A stretch of DNA of 64,000 nt from Algoriphagus chordae (GCF_003254055.1 NZ_QKZT01000016.1:62001-126000), one strand, 5' to 3'; positions 36,091 to 45,707 are shown, counted from the stretch's first letter. Notes: generated by a model not told the origin, from the sequence alone. Numbers and translations: made by a program.

Positions 36091-38796
36091 CTAATCTGCC
36101 AACTGGAATTCGGTCAAGGTAGATCCACTTACAGTTCTGATGAGATACTGTCCCAGTGAAGACTGATAGCTGATTTGGATTTTGCCTGTGCTTTCCAATG
36201 GCATCGTGGTCTGTAGATTACCTTTGAGATCATAGAGATAGCAAAATCCTTGATTGAGGTCTGTAATTGCGAATAATTGCCGTTCAGAGCCGAAATCATA
36301 ATATTGATAAATCAGATTCTCATCCGAAACTCGTGTGCTGAACAGCGGTTTTTCCTCTCGGTCCAATACACTTACCTCGTTGAATTGACGAGAGATATAT
36401 ACAAAATCATTTTGCTTTTGATCTGGGACAAGTAGGAATTCACTATCTCGATCATTTTTAATCAACTGGTTCCTATACCCGATTTCTCCGTTGAAATTCA
36501 CATGAATTACCTCTCCATTTTTGGTGATTCCTACGAGTTGAGTAGATCGGGATCTAGGATCTCTCCAAGAAACTAACCCAGAATTAAAGGATTCACCCAG
36601 TTTTACGGAAGAGCCTGATTGACTTTCACCTCTTCTATTGAAAATTTGGAGTTTGCCGTTATCAGTCAAAGCCACCATATAATCTCCCTTGCCAGGAACT
36701 CGGTAATGCGCAGGAGCTCCGATAGTCTGCGCTCCTATTCGATTTGGGTCCCATCCTTCCAGTTTTTGCCCTGTCTTATCAGTCAAAAACAAATTGCCTT
36801 CTGCCGTGCTAATGAAATAGCGATAGTCTTTCGAATTGCTGTAGTCGACCAGGTTGAGCTGATTGATCTTTTCACCATCAACACTGAATGGGTAACCAGA
36901 GAGTGGATTGCCTAGTCTGTCAATACCATAGATCTTTTGTTCAGTAGCAATTAGCAATTGTAGTTTGCCGTTTTTGTAGTAATCTATTTGGTATGCTTCT
37001 GATACAATAGGGCCAGTAAGTTGCTCGGAGTAAACTTCCTGACCAGCAGAATTGATCAAGTGGAGGACATTATTTTGATCTTGCACTAGCAGATCTTCTG
37101 TATTGTCTTGATAATTAATGATGGACTTTGGTCCATAGATTAAGCGCTGATCAAAGGAGATTCGATTGCTTGGCTGTAAGGAGATCGCATCTGTAGTCTC
37201 AATGTTAGGTTTGGCTTCTCCATCATAGGGAAAGCTTAAGGTCGCCTCAGTTCTGTCTTGGAGTTGGTTGATTTTGAAAGATACCCATGGGAAAGATTGG
37301 AAAGCTTCGGCGTACTTCTGTAGGAAAGAACTCCATGAAGGATTTGCTTTTTTAATCCAGGAGTCCCAAATCTGATTAGTGAAATACATTCTGCTGTAGC
37401 CTGAGGTTGGACTCAAGTCCTTTTTAGCAGCTGGAGCTCTGGAGGATTTTCCCCAGGTGTTTCCAGCATTTATATCATCCAGCACTAGCTTCATGGCTTG
37501 CTGGGAATTAGTGAAAATCAGTACCTCATTTTCTGAGGTAATGAAGGTTTGTCCAAATCCTGGGAATTTCCCCTCAAATAAATGCGCAGGAAAATCCTCC
37601 TCAGAAAAGTACAGTATCTCATGTCCTGAGTAGAAATCGGAACCCTCATCACTTTCGCTTTCTTGAAACTCTTTGAGTTGCTGGATGGCAAGTTGGGCAT
37701 CTCTAGTTCTGGCGAGAAGCGCAAGATTCTGGTCAACTCCACCAGCATTTTCTAGATCGAGTAGGTATAATTCTCCAGTGAAACTATCTAGAAATCCCTT
37801 GTCTAGAAGTTTTCGCTGAATGTCTCCGCTAAAAGTTGCCCGTGCTGTAAACGCACGATTGGTGATTTTTTGTGTCTCGTAAATGCTACCCACATTGATT
37901 TGCGTGAGTGCGAGTGTACGATTAGAGATGACTTCTTCGAAAGCAGCAAGGTTAGCTTGAATAGAAGGAGTGAAGTTCACTTCCTCGTCATAAACCACCG
38001 GTCCTTTGAAAACCATCTGATTTTCCAATAGCATTAAATCCATGGCAACCACCCCTGGCATTATTTCCAAGCCTGCTATAGCAGCGCTCTCTCGTTGTCC
38101 TCCGATTCCTTTGAGGAGGCTAGCCAATCCTTTGCCTTCTAGCAATAGTCTTCCTTGTGCTTCTGTGTTATAAGGAATGGATTTTACCAAAGTGAATAGA
38201 CTTTGTTGATCTTCATTGACATAAAAGCGGATGGCTTCTTCCACCAAAAAAGAGGAGGGTGAAATTACGGCTAGATCGCCAAGTAAAGCAATGCTCCAAA
38301 GTCGATTGTTCTCAGAATCGTAATATTCCAACACATCCTGCTCAGTGTATTTTCTTGTTTGAAACCGGGAGCCCGAGGGGATGCGGGATTTGATTTCGTC
38401 TATGAAATCTGTAGCAGTCGATGGCTTGAGATTTACTGTAAATAGCAATTCGAAAGTCTCAATACCAGTAGAGTGAAGACTGATCGTGGCTTGTTGGCCA
38501 TTTATAGTTTTGGCGATTTCCCCCGATCCACCATTCAGACTGTCCAAGGTGATTAGTTGATCAGATAATCGTTGAAAAGCTGGGAATGCTTTTAAGATTT
38601 CCCATACGGGATCATTGACTAGGGTATTCCATTGTGCAGCACCTTCATAAGTTTCGAAGACGAAAACTGCATTTTGGCTAATAACCTCCAAGCTATTGAC
38701 TTGACGGGAAGAAAAGTATGATTTGTAGATCCAAAATCCACCTCCAGCTAGGAGAATGGTAATAAAAAGTATAAGTAGGCTTTTCCAGATCTTCAC
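36091..38796 (-). CDS. Membrane-anchored protein with C-terminal propeller-like repeats
   Basis: A 901-residue protein that I do not recognise as a named family. One N-terminal membrane anchor (residues 7-24) leads to a long extracytoplasmic part. The first half (about 30-540) shows a fold with repeated beta-alpha segments reminiscent of DUF3352-type proteins. The second half (about 560-900) has repeating units with Tyr/Gly/Asp turns (KIYGIDRLGNPLSGYPF, LFLTDKTGQKLEGWD, LQIFNRRGESQSG) that look like PQQ or FG-GAP propeller blades. It is on the same strand as the MscS gene, 66 bp upstream of it. Function unknown. Confidence 0.7.
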   Translation of the reverse strand: MKIWKSLLILFITILLAGGGFWIYKSYFSSRQVNSLEVISQNAVFVFETYEGAAQWNTLVNDPVWEILKAFPAFQRLSDQLITLDSLNGGSGEIAKTINGQQATISLHSTGIETFELLFTVNLKPSTATDFIDEIKSRIPSGSRFQTRKYTEQDVLEYYDSENNRLWSIALLGDLAVISPSSFLVEEAIRFYVNEDQQSLFTLVKSIPYNTEAQGRLLLEGKGLASLLKGIGGQRESAAIAGLEIMPGVVAMDLMLLENQMVFKGPVVYDEEVNFTPSIQANLAAFEEVISNRTLALTQINVGSIYETQKITNRAFTARATFSGDIQRKLLDKGFLDSFTGELYLLDLENAGGVDQNLALLARTRDAQLAIQQLKEFQESESDEGSDFYSGHEILYFSEEDFPAHLFEGKFPGFGQTFITSENEVLIFTNSQQAMKLVLDDINAGNTWGKSSRAPAAKKDLSPTSGYSRMYFTNQIWDSWIKKANPSWSSFLQKYAEAFQSFPWVSFKINQLQDRTEATLSFPYDGEAKPNIETTDAISLQPSNRISFDQRLIYGPKSIINYQDNTEDLLVQDQNNVLHLINSAGQEVYSEQLTGPIVSEAYQIDYYKNGKLQLLIATEQKIYGIDRLGNPLSGYPFSVDGEKINQLNLVDYSNSKDYRYFISTAEGNLFLTDKTGQKLEGWDPNRIGAQTIGAPAHYRVPGKGDYMVALTDNGKLQIFNRRGESQSGSSVKLGESFNSGLVSWRDPRSRSTQLVGITKNGEVIHVNFNGEIGYRNQLIKNDRDSEFLLVPDQKQNDFVYISRQFNEVSVLDREEKPLFSTRVSDENLIYQYYDFGSERQLFAITDLNQGFCYLYDLKGNLQTTMPLESTGKIQISYQSSLGQYLIRTVSGSTLTEFQLAD

Positions 38797-38896
38797 AGGC
38801 TCAAGGATGATTCAGACGGCATATTACGAAAAACAGACCTAAGAAACCCTTACTAAAGCAAGAGAATCTAAGGTCTGTTGTATAAAATTGCTAGAA

Positions 38897-39832
38897 TTAC
38901 TTACCTAGCTTGTTCAAAACTTCCATTACTTCTTTCACATGACCTCTAGAAGTCTCAAGAAGTGCTTTTTCTTCAGCATTTAGGTCTAGTTCCAATACTT
39001 TCTCAACACCGTTTTTGCCAAGAATAACTGGTACACCTAGGTAGCAATCGTCGATTCCATATTCACATTCTAATTTGATACAAACTGGGAATACTCTTCT
39101 TTGATTTTTCAAGATAGCTTCTACCATTTGCGCAGCTGCAGCTCCTGGAGCATACCAAGCAGAAGTACCCATAAGCTTCACTAGCTCACCACCACCGAAT
39201 TTAGTTCTTTCGATGATCGCGTCAAGCTTATCTTTAGCTACCAACTCAGTCACCGGAATACCAGCTACTGTAGTATAGCGAGGAAGAGGAACCATGGTGT
39301 CACCATGACCGCCCATAAGGATAGCCTGGATTTCTTTTGGAGATACGTTCAACTCCTCAGCAAGGAAAGCTCTGTAGCGCGCTGTATCCAAGATACCAGC
39401 CATACCGATCACCTTGTTTCTAGAAGTACCAGCAGTAATATGCGCTTGGTAAGTCATTACGTCAAGTGGGTTGGAAACCACAATAATGATCGCGTTTGGA
39501 GAATGCTTGATTACATTTTCAGTCACAGACTTCACGATACCAGCATTGGTTTCGATCAAATCGTCACGAGTCATGCCTGGCTTACGAGGAAGACCAGAAG
39601 TGATTACCACTACATCTGAATTTGCAGTTTTGCTATAATCATTAGTGCTTCCAGTGGTACGGCTATCGTATTGGTTGATAGGCGCCTTTTGGAAAATATC
39701 AAGTGCTTTACCTTCAGCTACACCTTCTTTGATGTCAATTAGTACAATTTCCTCAGCGATTTCGCGATAAGCTAATACGTCAGCACATGTTGCGCCTACA
39801 TTGCCAGCTCCTACTACGGTTACTTTGCTCAT
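38897..39832 (-). CDS. mdh: Malate dehydrogenase
   Basis: A 311-residue NAD-dependent malate dehydrogenase that oxidises malate to oxaloacetate in the TCA cycle (cytoplasm). The Rossmann motif GAGNVGATCA is at residues 8-17, the NAD-binding Asp lies in LIDI (about 33), the substrate-loop arginines are in GLPRKPGMTRDDL (about 80-92), and the catalytic His is in GGHGDTMVPLPRY (about 172-184). Length fits the LDH-like (MDH type 3) branch common in Bacteroidota. It stands alone, 100 bp from the neighbouring gene. Confidence 0.97.
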   Translation of the reverse strand: MSKVTVVGAGNVGATCADVLAYREIAEEIVLIDIKEGVAEGKALDIFQKAPINQYDSRTTGSTNDYSKTANSDVVVITSGLPRKPGMTRDDLIETNAGIVKSVTENVIKHSPNAIIIVVSNPLDVMTYQAHITAGTSRNKVIGMAGILDTARYRAFLAEELNVSPKEIQAILMGGHGDTMVPLPRYTTVAGIPVTELVAKDKLDAIIERTKFGGGELVKLMGTSAWYAPGAAAAQMVEAILKNQRRVFPVCIKLECEYGIDDCYLGVPVILGKNGVEKVLELDLNAEEKALLETSRGHVKEVMEVLNKLGK

Positions 39833-39979
39833 TAGATTTATAGATTTTAATATGAATATTTTGCGTTAAAAAGCGGCGCTAAGTTATTAAACAATGCCTA
39901 GGATTCGAAACAGAGCTCCGAATACTTTGGAAGTAATTAAGGTTTTTTGACAAATGCGAAATAAGGTGTTTAAATGATG

Positions 39980-40495
39980 CTATTCAAACATTTGGCGGAG
40001 AGAGAAGAAGCCAAAGGATTCTCGGTAAGAACGGAAAAGGCGCTGATTGTTCTGATTATAGTATTCTGTGAGGGATGTCATCATCTTTGCTTTGATCTTT
40101 GGGTTGCTGTCAAAAATCTCATGCATCGCAAAATGAGGAATCACTAATAATTCTGCTTCATCAGATACAATAAGTGCCGTGTATGTCCTTTTAGCATTTT
40201 CGAGCAAAGAGTTTTCTCCAAATGCTTCACCTCTCTTCACTTCGAGGATTGTTTCGAAACTGTCCTTGATATCTATGGTGAGGCAAATGTCTCCGCTTTT
40301 GACTAAATAGAGCGCCTGACTCGGGTCTTTGCTGAAGAAAACTACCTCATCCTTCACATATTTCCGATGATGCATGGCGGGAATGAATCGTGACATTTCC
40401 TTGTTTTTCAAGCGCTCAAAGAATTTGATCTGTCCCAGAAAGCTGAACATTTGTTCTTCTGACTCAGTGTATGTTTTAGAAAATGGATTGCGCAT
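39980..40495 (-). CDS. Stand-alone cyclic-nucleotide-binding (Crp-like) protein
   Basis: A 171-residue protein that is little more than a Crp-type cyclic-nucleotide-binding fold (about 25-145): KDEVVFFSKDPSQALYLVKSGDI and the phosphate-binding cassette GEAFGENSLLENAKRTYTA, where Arg and Thr sit at the ligand position. A DNA-binding helix-turn-helix is absent, so it is not a classical Crp/Fnr regulator and is likely a sensor or adaptor. It starts 3 bp after the tilS stop on the same strand, so the two genes are probably co-transcribed. Confidence 0.88.
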   Translation of the reverse strand: MRNPFSKTYTESEEQMFSFLGQIKFFERLKNKEMSRFIPAMHHRKYVKDEVVFFSKDPSQALYLVKSGDICLTIDIKDSFETILEVKRGEAFGENSLLENAKRTYTALIVSDEAELLVIPHFAMHEIFDSNPKIKAKMMTSLTEYYNQNNQRLFRSYRESFGFFSLRQMFE

Positions 40496-40498
40496 TTC

Positions 40499-41818
40499 TT
40501 ATCGTTTTTTTAGATAAAGTAATTTTCGGGTGGCAGCTGTTGATTTTGCCCAATCAGCGATTCTAAAACCTATAACCCAGGCAATTTGCCCTTCCGAAAG
40601 TAATACTTTTACCGCGTGTTTTTTTACCACAGGCACCTTCAAATCTATCAAAAAGTCAGAGATTTTCTTTGCATTCTTCATGCCAAGAGGTATAAATCGA
40701 TCACCTTCTTGCCAAGTTCGAATTTCTAAAGGGAAAGTTAGTCGCTCCAGATCAAGCATTGCGTTTTGCCTAGTCTTGTCCAGATCTTCCTTTCCTTCCA
40801 GTTTCAGAATTTCGTATTTCCCCTCTGGCAAGATAAAGTCAATGTCGTTTTTAGAAATGGATATGGAATCAAAATCCTGCGGAATTGGAGCCAAAATAAG
40901 CTGATTCCTATCCAGATTGAGTAGATGACTAGGGCTTTCAAATAATTTGCCCGAGTCACCGGATTGGCAGCATTCTAAAATATCCTGTGACTGATCGGAA
41001 TTGAAGCCGTAGGGACGAAGCCAAAAATAAAGTAAGGAGGCAGCTCCTGTTATTCTCAAAATATCTTTTAGGGAGAGAATCTGAAGTCCGTCAGTTTCTT
41101 TGACCTTATCCTTTTTCCAACTTTCAAAAAGCGCGGTAAAAGCCTTCCCTGTATCTTTTAATCTCGCAAAACTGTTTAGCAAATTTGACTTAGCGTCCTC
41201 AGCGCTGGAGTAAAGTGCGGGTAGAGAGATATGCCGAAGCTTGTTTCGCTTGTAATCAGTTTTTTCATTGGTAGAATCTTCTCGCCATTCGATTTGATTT
41301 GCCAGAACAAAGTCTTGAATTTCTTGTCGCCCAAAGGGTAGTAGGGGACGAATCAACCAGCCTCTTCGCTCGGCCATGCCATATATCCCTTCGATGCCGG
41401 TACCTCGAAGCAGATTCAGAAAAATAGTCTCAATCTGATCATCTTCATGATGTGCCAGGATGATTCCATCTAATTTTCGCTCGGCTCTTAACCTCTCAAA
41501 CCAATCATAGCGAATCTCTCGAGCTGCCATTTGCGTAGAGATATTTCGTTCTGATGCGAATGCGTAAGTATCTGCATGATGAACATGGAATGTTTTACCA
41601 TTAGTTTTCGCCCATATCCCAAGAAAATCTTCATCTTCATCACTTTCCTTTGCTCGCAAGCGGAAATTGACATGAGCTATTTCAAAAGGGATTTCTGCTT
41701 GGATAAGAAGATTGCCTAAGCACATGCTATCCATTCCGCCACTGCTTGCCAATAGGTAGGTTTTGGAGGGATCTAAAATTGTTTTGTTCCGGATATGCCG
41801 GATAAAAGCTTCAACCAT
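40499..41818 (-). CDS. tilS: tRNA(Ile)-lysidine synthase
   Basis: A 439-residue cytoplasmic enzyme that adds lysine to C34 of the tRNA-Ile (CAU) anticodon using ATP. The PP-loop SGGMDS is at residues 26-31. IILAHHEDDQIETIFLNLLRGTG (about 114-136) is the next hallmark, and the C-terminal TilS domain (about 340-439) ends in a basic stretch. Length is normal for Bacteroidota TilS. It is divergent from the OstA-like gene with 48 bp between starts, and its stop lies 3 bp from the cyclic-nucleotide-binding gene. It should be essential. Confidence 0.97.
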   Translation of the reverse strand: MVEAFIRHIRNKTILDPSKTYLLASSGGMDSMCLGNLLIQAEIPFEIAHVNFRLRAKESDEDEDFLGIWAKTNGKTFHVHHADTYAFASERNISTQMAAREIRYDWFERLRAERKLDGIILAHHEDDQIETIFLNLLRGTGIEGIYGMAERRGWLIRPLLPFGRQEIQDFVLANQIEWREDSTNEKTDYKRNKLRHISLPALYSSAEDAKSNLLNSFARLKDTGKAFTALFESWKKDKVKETDGLQILSLKDILRITGAASLLYFWLRPYGFNSDQSQDILECCQSGDSGKLFESPSHLLNLDRNQLILAPIPQDFDSISISKNDIDFILPEGKYEILKLEGKEDLDKTRQNAMLDLERLTFPLEIRTWQEGDRFIPLGMKNAKKISDFLIDLKVPVVKKHAVKVLLSEGQIAWVIGFRIADWAKSTAATRKLLYLKKR

Positions 41819-41841
41819 TGATCAAAAATATCATTTTCTGC

Positions 41842-41849
41842 TAATTTTG
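41842..41849 (+). promoter_or_regulatory. Bacteroidota -7 box (TAnnTTTG) for the OstA-like gene
   Basis: TAATTTTG, 17 bp before the ATG at 41867, with a TTG at 41818-41820 about 21 bp upstream as a possible -33 element. The spacing is compatible with the Bacteroidota housekeeping promoter. Confidence 0.5.
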
Positions 41850-41866
41850 CCCACATTCGATCCAAT

Positions 41867-43537
41867 ATGAGATTTACAGTACTTACAAGTTTTATTCTTC
41901 TTCTGGGCTTTTTGGGAATTGCGACGCCTGCTTTCTCACAGGATAAATCTGTGTTAGAGATTAATATGGCTGATGATTTGATTGGTTCTGATGGTTTTGA
42001 GCGCTTGCTGGGTGATGTAGAAATGAAGCATCAGAATACCTTGATTTATTGTGATTCGGCACATTTTTTTAGGGCAGATAATAAAGCACGACTATTTGGG
42101 AACGTGCGGATAGTGGATGTGAATGATCCTGTACAGACCACCAGTGCCTATGCCGAGTACGATGGGAATACCCAGCTTGCAAAGCTTAGAAATCATGTTG
42201 TTTTCACTAATAAAGAAACTACCCTTACCACTGAATACTTGGATTATGACCGTTTGGGAAATATAGCCTATTACTATAACGATGGGAAGGTTGTTGATTC
42301 CGTCAATGTTCTCACCAGCGAGCGCGGCACTTATGAAGTGAATATCGAGAAGATTACATTCAAAAAAGATGTGGTGCTTGTGAATCCGGATTACACCATG
42401 AAGACCAATGACTTGGTTTATATGACGATTCCCAAGACGGCAGAAACCATAGGATTGACCAATCTAATTTCCAAAGAAGGAAATACCTTAGATGCCCAGG
42501 AGGGTAGTTTTTATGATACCCAAGCTAAAAAGTTTAGGTTTTATGAAGGGGTGGTAGAAACAGAAACGAGTAGAATAAAAGCAAAAGAATTATACTACTC
42601 TGAGTTAGAGGCTTATTATGAGGGGAAGGAAGATGTAAGTGTGTTGAACAAGGAAAGGGAGGTTGAGATTTTTGGTGATGTAGGGGAGTATTGGGACGAG
42701 CGCAAGTATAGTTTGGTTCATGGAAATGCCTTGGTTAGAAAATACTTTGAAACAGATACCTTATTTATGGCTGCAGATACCTTGATCTCTCAAGATGGTG
42801 AAGCAGATTCCATGAAATATCTGCTAGCCTTTCGTTCTATTAAATTGGTAAAGTCTGACTTGGCTGGGGTGGCGGATTCATTAGTTTACAATTACCCTGA
42901 TTCTTCCATACAGCTTTTCAAAGATCCCGTGATGTGGAACCAAAAAAGTCAGATCACTGCAGATAGCATGGTTTTTTACTTGGCCAATGAGGAACTTGAC
43001 CGAGTGTTTATGAAGGATAAGGTGTTTGTGATCACCCAGGATACCTTGAAAAATTTCAATCAAATGAAAGGCCGAACCATGATCGGTTATTTTGTAGCTG
43101 GGCAAATGGATAAGATCGACATCGATGGCAATGGAGAGTCATTATACTTTGCTGTCCAAGCTGATACGCTTTCCCAAGGAATCAATAAAACGCTGAGTGC
43201 TAATATCAAACTCAGGTTTAAAGATGGTGCTATTCAGCGTGTTACCTACGGGATAAAACCAGATGGGAAATTCACGCCTTTTCAACTGATCAACGAGGAG
43301 AATTCTAGGCTTGAAGGGTTTATTTGGAGGTATGAGGAACGGCCGACTATGGATGATATAATTGCTTGGAGAAAACCAGAAGAAATTGATCTTGATGCAG
43401 ATAATTTATTTAATGATCCTGATGTGAAATTGGTTTTGCCTACTGATGAAGAAATCCTAAAATCACTAGAAAAACGCGGTTGGAAGCCAAAAAAAAACGA
43501 TTTATTGCCATTTTTAGAGCCTGAGGAAAACAGGTAA
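41867..43537 (+). CDS. OstA-like (LptA/LptD N-domain) LPS transport protein
   Basis: A 556-residue periplasmic protein with a signal peptide (cleavage near AFSQ, residue 25). It consists of OstA-like beta-jellyroll repeats: FERLLGDVEMKHQNTLIYCDSAHFF near the start, then a series of Val/Asp/Tyr strand units up to about residue 480. Bacteroidota carry such OstA-like proteins with the Lpt machinery that moves LPS to the outer membrane, so a role in LPS export is likely. Divergent from tilS. The end is acidic and Lys-rich. The neighbouring bamD also concerns the outer membrane. Confidence 0.88.
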   Translation: MRFTVLTSFILLLGFLGIATPAFSQDKSVLEINMADDLIGSDGFERLLGDVEMKHQNTLIYCDSAHFFRADNKARLFGNVRIVDVNDPVQTTSAYAEYDGNTQLAKLRNHVVFTNKETTLTTEYLDYDRLGNIAYYYNDGKVVDSVNVLTSERGTYEVNIEKITFKKDVVLVNPDYTMKTNDLVYMTIPKTAETIGLTNLISKEGNTLDAQEGSFYDTQAKKFRFYEGVVETETSRIKAKELYYSELEAYYEGKEDVSVLNKEREVEIFGDVGEYWDERKYSLVHGNALVRKYFETDTLFMAADTLISQDGEADSMKYLLAFRSIKLVKSDLAGVADSLVYNYPDSSIQLFKDPVMWNQKSQITADSMVFYLANEELDRVFMKDKVFVITQDTLKNFNQMKGRTMIGYFVAGQMDKIDIDGNGESLYFAVQADTLSQGINKTLSANIKLRFKDGAIQRVTYGIKPDGKFTPFQLINEENSRLEGFIWRYEERPTMDDIIAWRKPEEIDLDADNLFNDPDVKLVLPTDEEILKSLEKRGWKPKKNDLLPFLEPEENR

Positions 43538-43614
43538 CGTGCTGACTGTGAAAAAATTTTATAGAGGTTAACAGATTTTAACCGCATTTTTCTTCGATTA
43601 GATAGCCATTGGCT

Positions 43615-43622
43615 TAATTTTG
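43615..43622 (+). promoter_or_regulatory. Bacteroidota -7 box for the T9SS cargo gene
   Basis: TAATTTTG, 54 bp before the ATG at 43677. A good TTTG -33 element was not seen, so this is moderate evidence. Confidence 0.45.
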
Positions 43623-43676
43623 TCCGTATATTGAATACAGTTACAACAACTGAAGGCGTATCGATTAAAACTCTAC

Positions 43677-44393
43677 ATGAAACGATTACTCATACTTTTT
43701 ACATGGCTTTGGCTGTCGGTTCCGGTATTGACGGACGCGCAACAGGTGCGTGTGTTGAGTGAGGGCTTAGAATTCAGAGGAGATTTAGGTGCTACCAAAC
43801 GCAAGACAGTAATCCTTCAGAACGAGACAGACCAAGTCAAAACTTACATTCTCAAAAGCCTTCGAGGTAATATTGGTTCTTCCCAAAAAGTAAGAATTTG
43901 TATTGGAGAGGATTGTTACGATCCCAAAAAAGAAATCGCAAAAATCAAATTGACATTAGAGCCAGGTGAAATATTGACAGATTTGTATCTGGATTTTGAA
44001 ATGGGTATAGCTGAGACCCGAGGCTCTTTTGACTTATCATTTGTAAATGAGAGCAATTTGAGAGACCTGTTTGTCGTTGAAGCTAGATACGAAGTCAATG
44101 ATCCAGCTATCAAGGTGGATGAGTTTGATTACAAGGATATCGTTTTAAGCGATGTGTATCCAAACCCTAGTGTGAGAATCGCACAATTTGATTATAATAT
44201 CAAAAATCAGGCTGTTAAAGCTAGAATTGCAATAAATAGCTTCATTGGTAATCCCATAGCTGATTTTGAACTTGATCCAGAAAGAAACACATTACCAATT
44301 AATGTGTCTGATTTCAATCCTGGGATATATTTCTACACTCTTTTCTTAGATAATAAGAATATAGTGACCAAGAAGCTCGTTGTCAAGAAGTAA
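43677..44393 (+). CDS. T9SS type A sorting-domain protein
   Basis: A 238-residue secreted protein with a signal peptide (residues 1-22, cleavage near TDAQ). The N-terminal part (about 25-150) is beta-rich and not recognised. The C-terminal 85 residues form a type IX secretion sorting domain: VLSDVYPNPSVRIAQFDYNI (about 158-177), ISDFELD-like strands, then FNPGIYFYTLFLDNKNIVTKKLVVKK, a classic end. It should be exported through the T9SS and attached to the surface or released. Short for a T9SS cargo. The genes around it concern the outer membrane. Confidence 0.93.
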   Translation: MKRLLILFTWLWLSVPVLTDAQQVRVLSEGLEFRGDLGATKRKTVILQNETDQVKTYILKSLRGNIGSSQKVRICIGEDCYDPKKEIAKIKLTLEPGEILTDLYLDFEMGIAETRGSFDLSFVNESNLRDLFVVEARYEVNDPAIKVDEFDYKDIVLSDVYPNPSVRIAQFDYNIKNQAVKARIAINSFIGNPIADFELDPERNTLPINVSDFNPGIYFYTLFLDNKNIVTKKLVVKK

Positions 44394-44418
44394 GACTTGA
44401 CTATCCACCCATCATCCA

Positions 44419-44449
44419 TTTGAATCCGAATAATTATCCCGTATATTTG
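44419..44449 (+). promoter_or_regulatory. Promoter of bamD (TTTG-19-TAnnTTTG)
   Basis: TTTG at 44419-44422, a 19-bp spacer, then TATATTTG at 44442-44449, 11 bp before the ATG at 44461. This is the best match to the Bacteroidota -33/-7 consensus in the window and should drive the bamD-rpoZ-coaBC unit. Confidence 0.7.
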
Positions 44450-44460
44450 CGGTCTTGAAA

Positions 44461-45369
44461 ATGAAAATGCGCGTACAATCCATTCTGTTACTGATTATTA
44501 TACTTGCTGCAAGTTCCTGTGGCCCATTCAATAAGCTTGAGAAGAGCACGAACTGGGAGGAGTTGTATGCTGGTGCAAACAAATATTATCAGGAAGGGGA
44601 ATATAATAAAGCTATTATCCTTTACGATAAGGTTTTACCGGTAATAAGAGGATCTGAGAAGGCAGAATTGGCCGATTATAATTATGCCAATTGCCATTTC
44701 AAGACAAAAAGATATATCGAAGCAGCTGGATATTTCAGCACGTTCTATAGAACATATAATAGGAGTCCATTAGCAGAAGAAGCATTATTTATGAATGCCT
44801 ATGCACTTTACTTGGATGCTCCAGATGCTAATCTTGATCAGCAAAGTTCGCAGGAAGCAGTAGCTGCTATTCAGCAATTTGTGACCAAATTTCCAGCTTC
44901 AGCTAGCTATGAGCGGGCGATGGATATGTTAGTCGATCTACAGGAAAGATTTGAGCTGAAAGCCTACATGGAATCATCCATGTACTATAGATTGAAAGAT
45001 GGCTTGTATCCTGGAGATTACTATCGTGCTTGCATTATAAACTTTCAGAATTTTGCCAAGGACTATCCTGAGAGTGAGCATAATGAAGAACTTGCATACA
45101 AGTTAGTAGAGGTGAGTACGGGATATGCAGAGAATAGTGCATACGCTAAAAAGGAAGAACGATTAAAGGATGCGCTTGGCTATGCTACTTCCTTTTACCG
45201 AAGGTACCCAGATAGTGCTTACACAGGAAAGGTTAAAGAGATTGAACAGAAAGCTACTGAAGAGTTAGAGGCGCATACTGACCTTCAAAAAGAATATGCT
45301 GCTCGAGTAGAAGAGCAGAAAGCAAGAGCTTTAGAGAATAAGCCTTTAGAAAAAATAGAAAATAATTAG
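44461..45369 (+). CDS. bamD: Outer-membrane assembly lipoprotein BamD
   Basis: A 302-residue lipoprotein of the BAM complex, which inserts beta-barrel proteins into the outer membrane. Signal peptide with lipobox AASSC (Cys20 from this ATG), then GPFNKLEKS. TPR-like repeats follow: WEELYAGANKYYQEGEYNKAIILYDKVLP (about 30-58), ADYNYANCHFKTKRYIEAAGYF, and RRYPDSAYTGKVKEIEQKA (about 245-263). A TTG six bases upstream would add two residues, but the ATG at 44461 is more likely. It lies 20 bp before rpoZ in a conserved Bacteroidota gene order. Confidence 0.94.
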   Translation: MKMRVQSILLLIIILAASSCGPFNKLEKSTNWEELYAGANKYYQEGEYNKAIILYDKVLPVIRGSEKAELADYNYANCHFKTKRYIEAAGYFSTFYRTYNRSPLAEEALFMNAYALYLDAPDANLDQQSSQEAVAAIQQFVTKFPASASYERAMDMLVDLQERFELKAYMESSMYYRLKDGLYPGDYYRACIINFQNFAKDYPESEHNEELAYKLVEVSTGYAENSAYAKKEERLKDALGYATSFYRRYPDSAYTGKVKEIEQKATEELEAHTDLQKEYAARVEEQKARALENKPLEKIENN

Positions 45370-45389
45370 AAACATAATCAAATAAGAAT

Positions 45390-45704
45390 ATGGCAGTTAA
45401 TCCATCCATCATTACAAGAGACCTTGATAAAATCGCCGATAAAACCGGTAATATCTATGAGTCTCTTCATGTAGTAGGGCAGAGAGCAAAGCAAATCTCC
45501 AATACCTTGAAAGAGGAGTTGAATATTAAGCTTTCCGAATTTGCTTCTACGGTTGATAATTTGGAAGAGGTATTTGAAAACAAAGAGCAGATCGAGATCT
45601 CTAAGTTTTACGAAAGAATGCCAAAGCCAAGCACGCTTGCGATGGAAGAATTCATGGAAGGCAAAGTATATCACAGACTTCCAGAAGAACCAGCGGGCGA
45701 ATAA
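45390..45704 (+). CDS. rpoZ: RNA polymerase omega subunit family protein
   Basis: A 104-residue protein of the Rpb6/omega type as found in Bacteroidota. It starts MAVNPSIITRDLDKIADKTGNIYESLHVVGQRAKQI, where the region around residues 10-36 matches the omega/Rpb6 core (xxRAxQI), and ends in an acidic tail. It would stabilise the RNA polymerase beta' subunit. The context supports the call: it lies between bamD and coaBC, 3 bp before the latter, as in many Bacteroidota. Sequence similarity to proteobacterial omega is low. Confidence 0.88.
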   Translation: MAVNPSIITRDLDKIADKTGNIYESLHVVGQRAKQISNTLKEELNIKLSEFASTVDNLEEVFENKEQIEISKFYERMPKPSTLAMEEFMEGKVYHRLPEEPAGE

Positions 45705-45707
45705 TCT

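Noticed and set aside
43566..43583. Terminator GGTTAA / TTAACC after the OstA-like gene
   Set aside because: The stem is short and AT-rich (6 bp) and may be chance; it was left out of the feature list.
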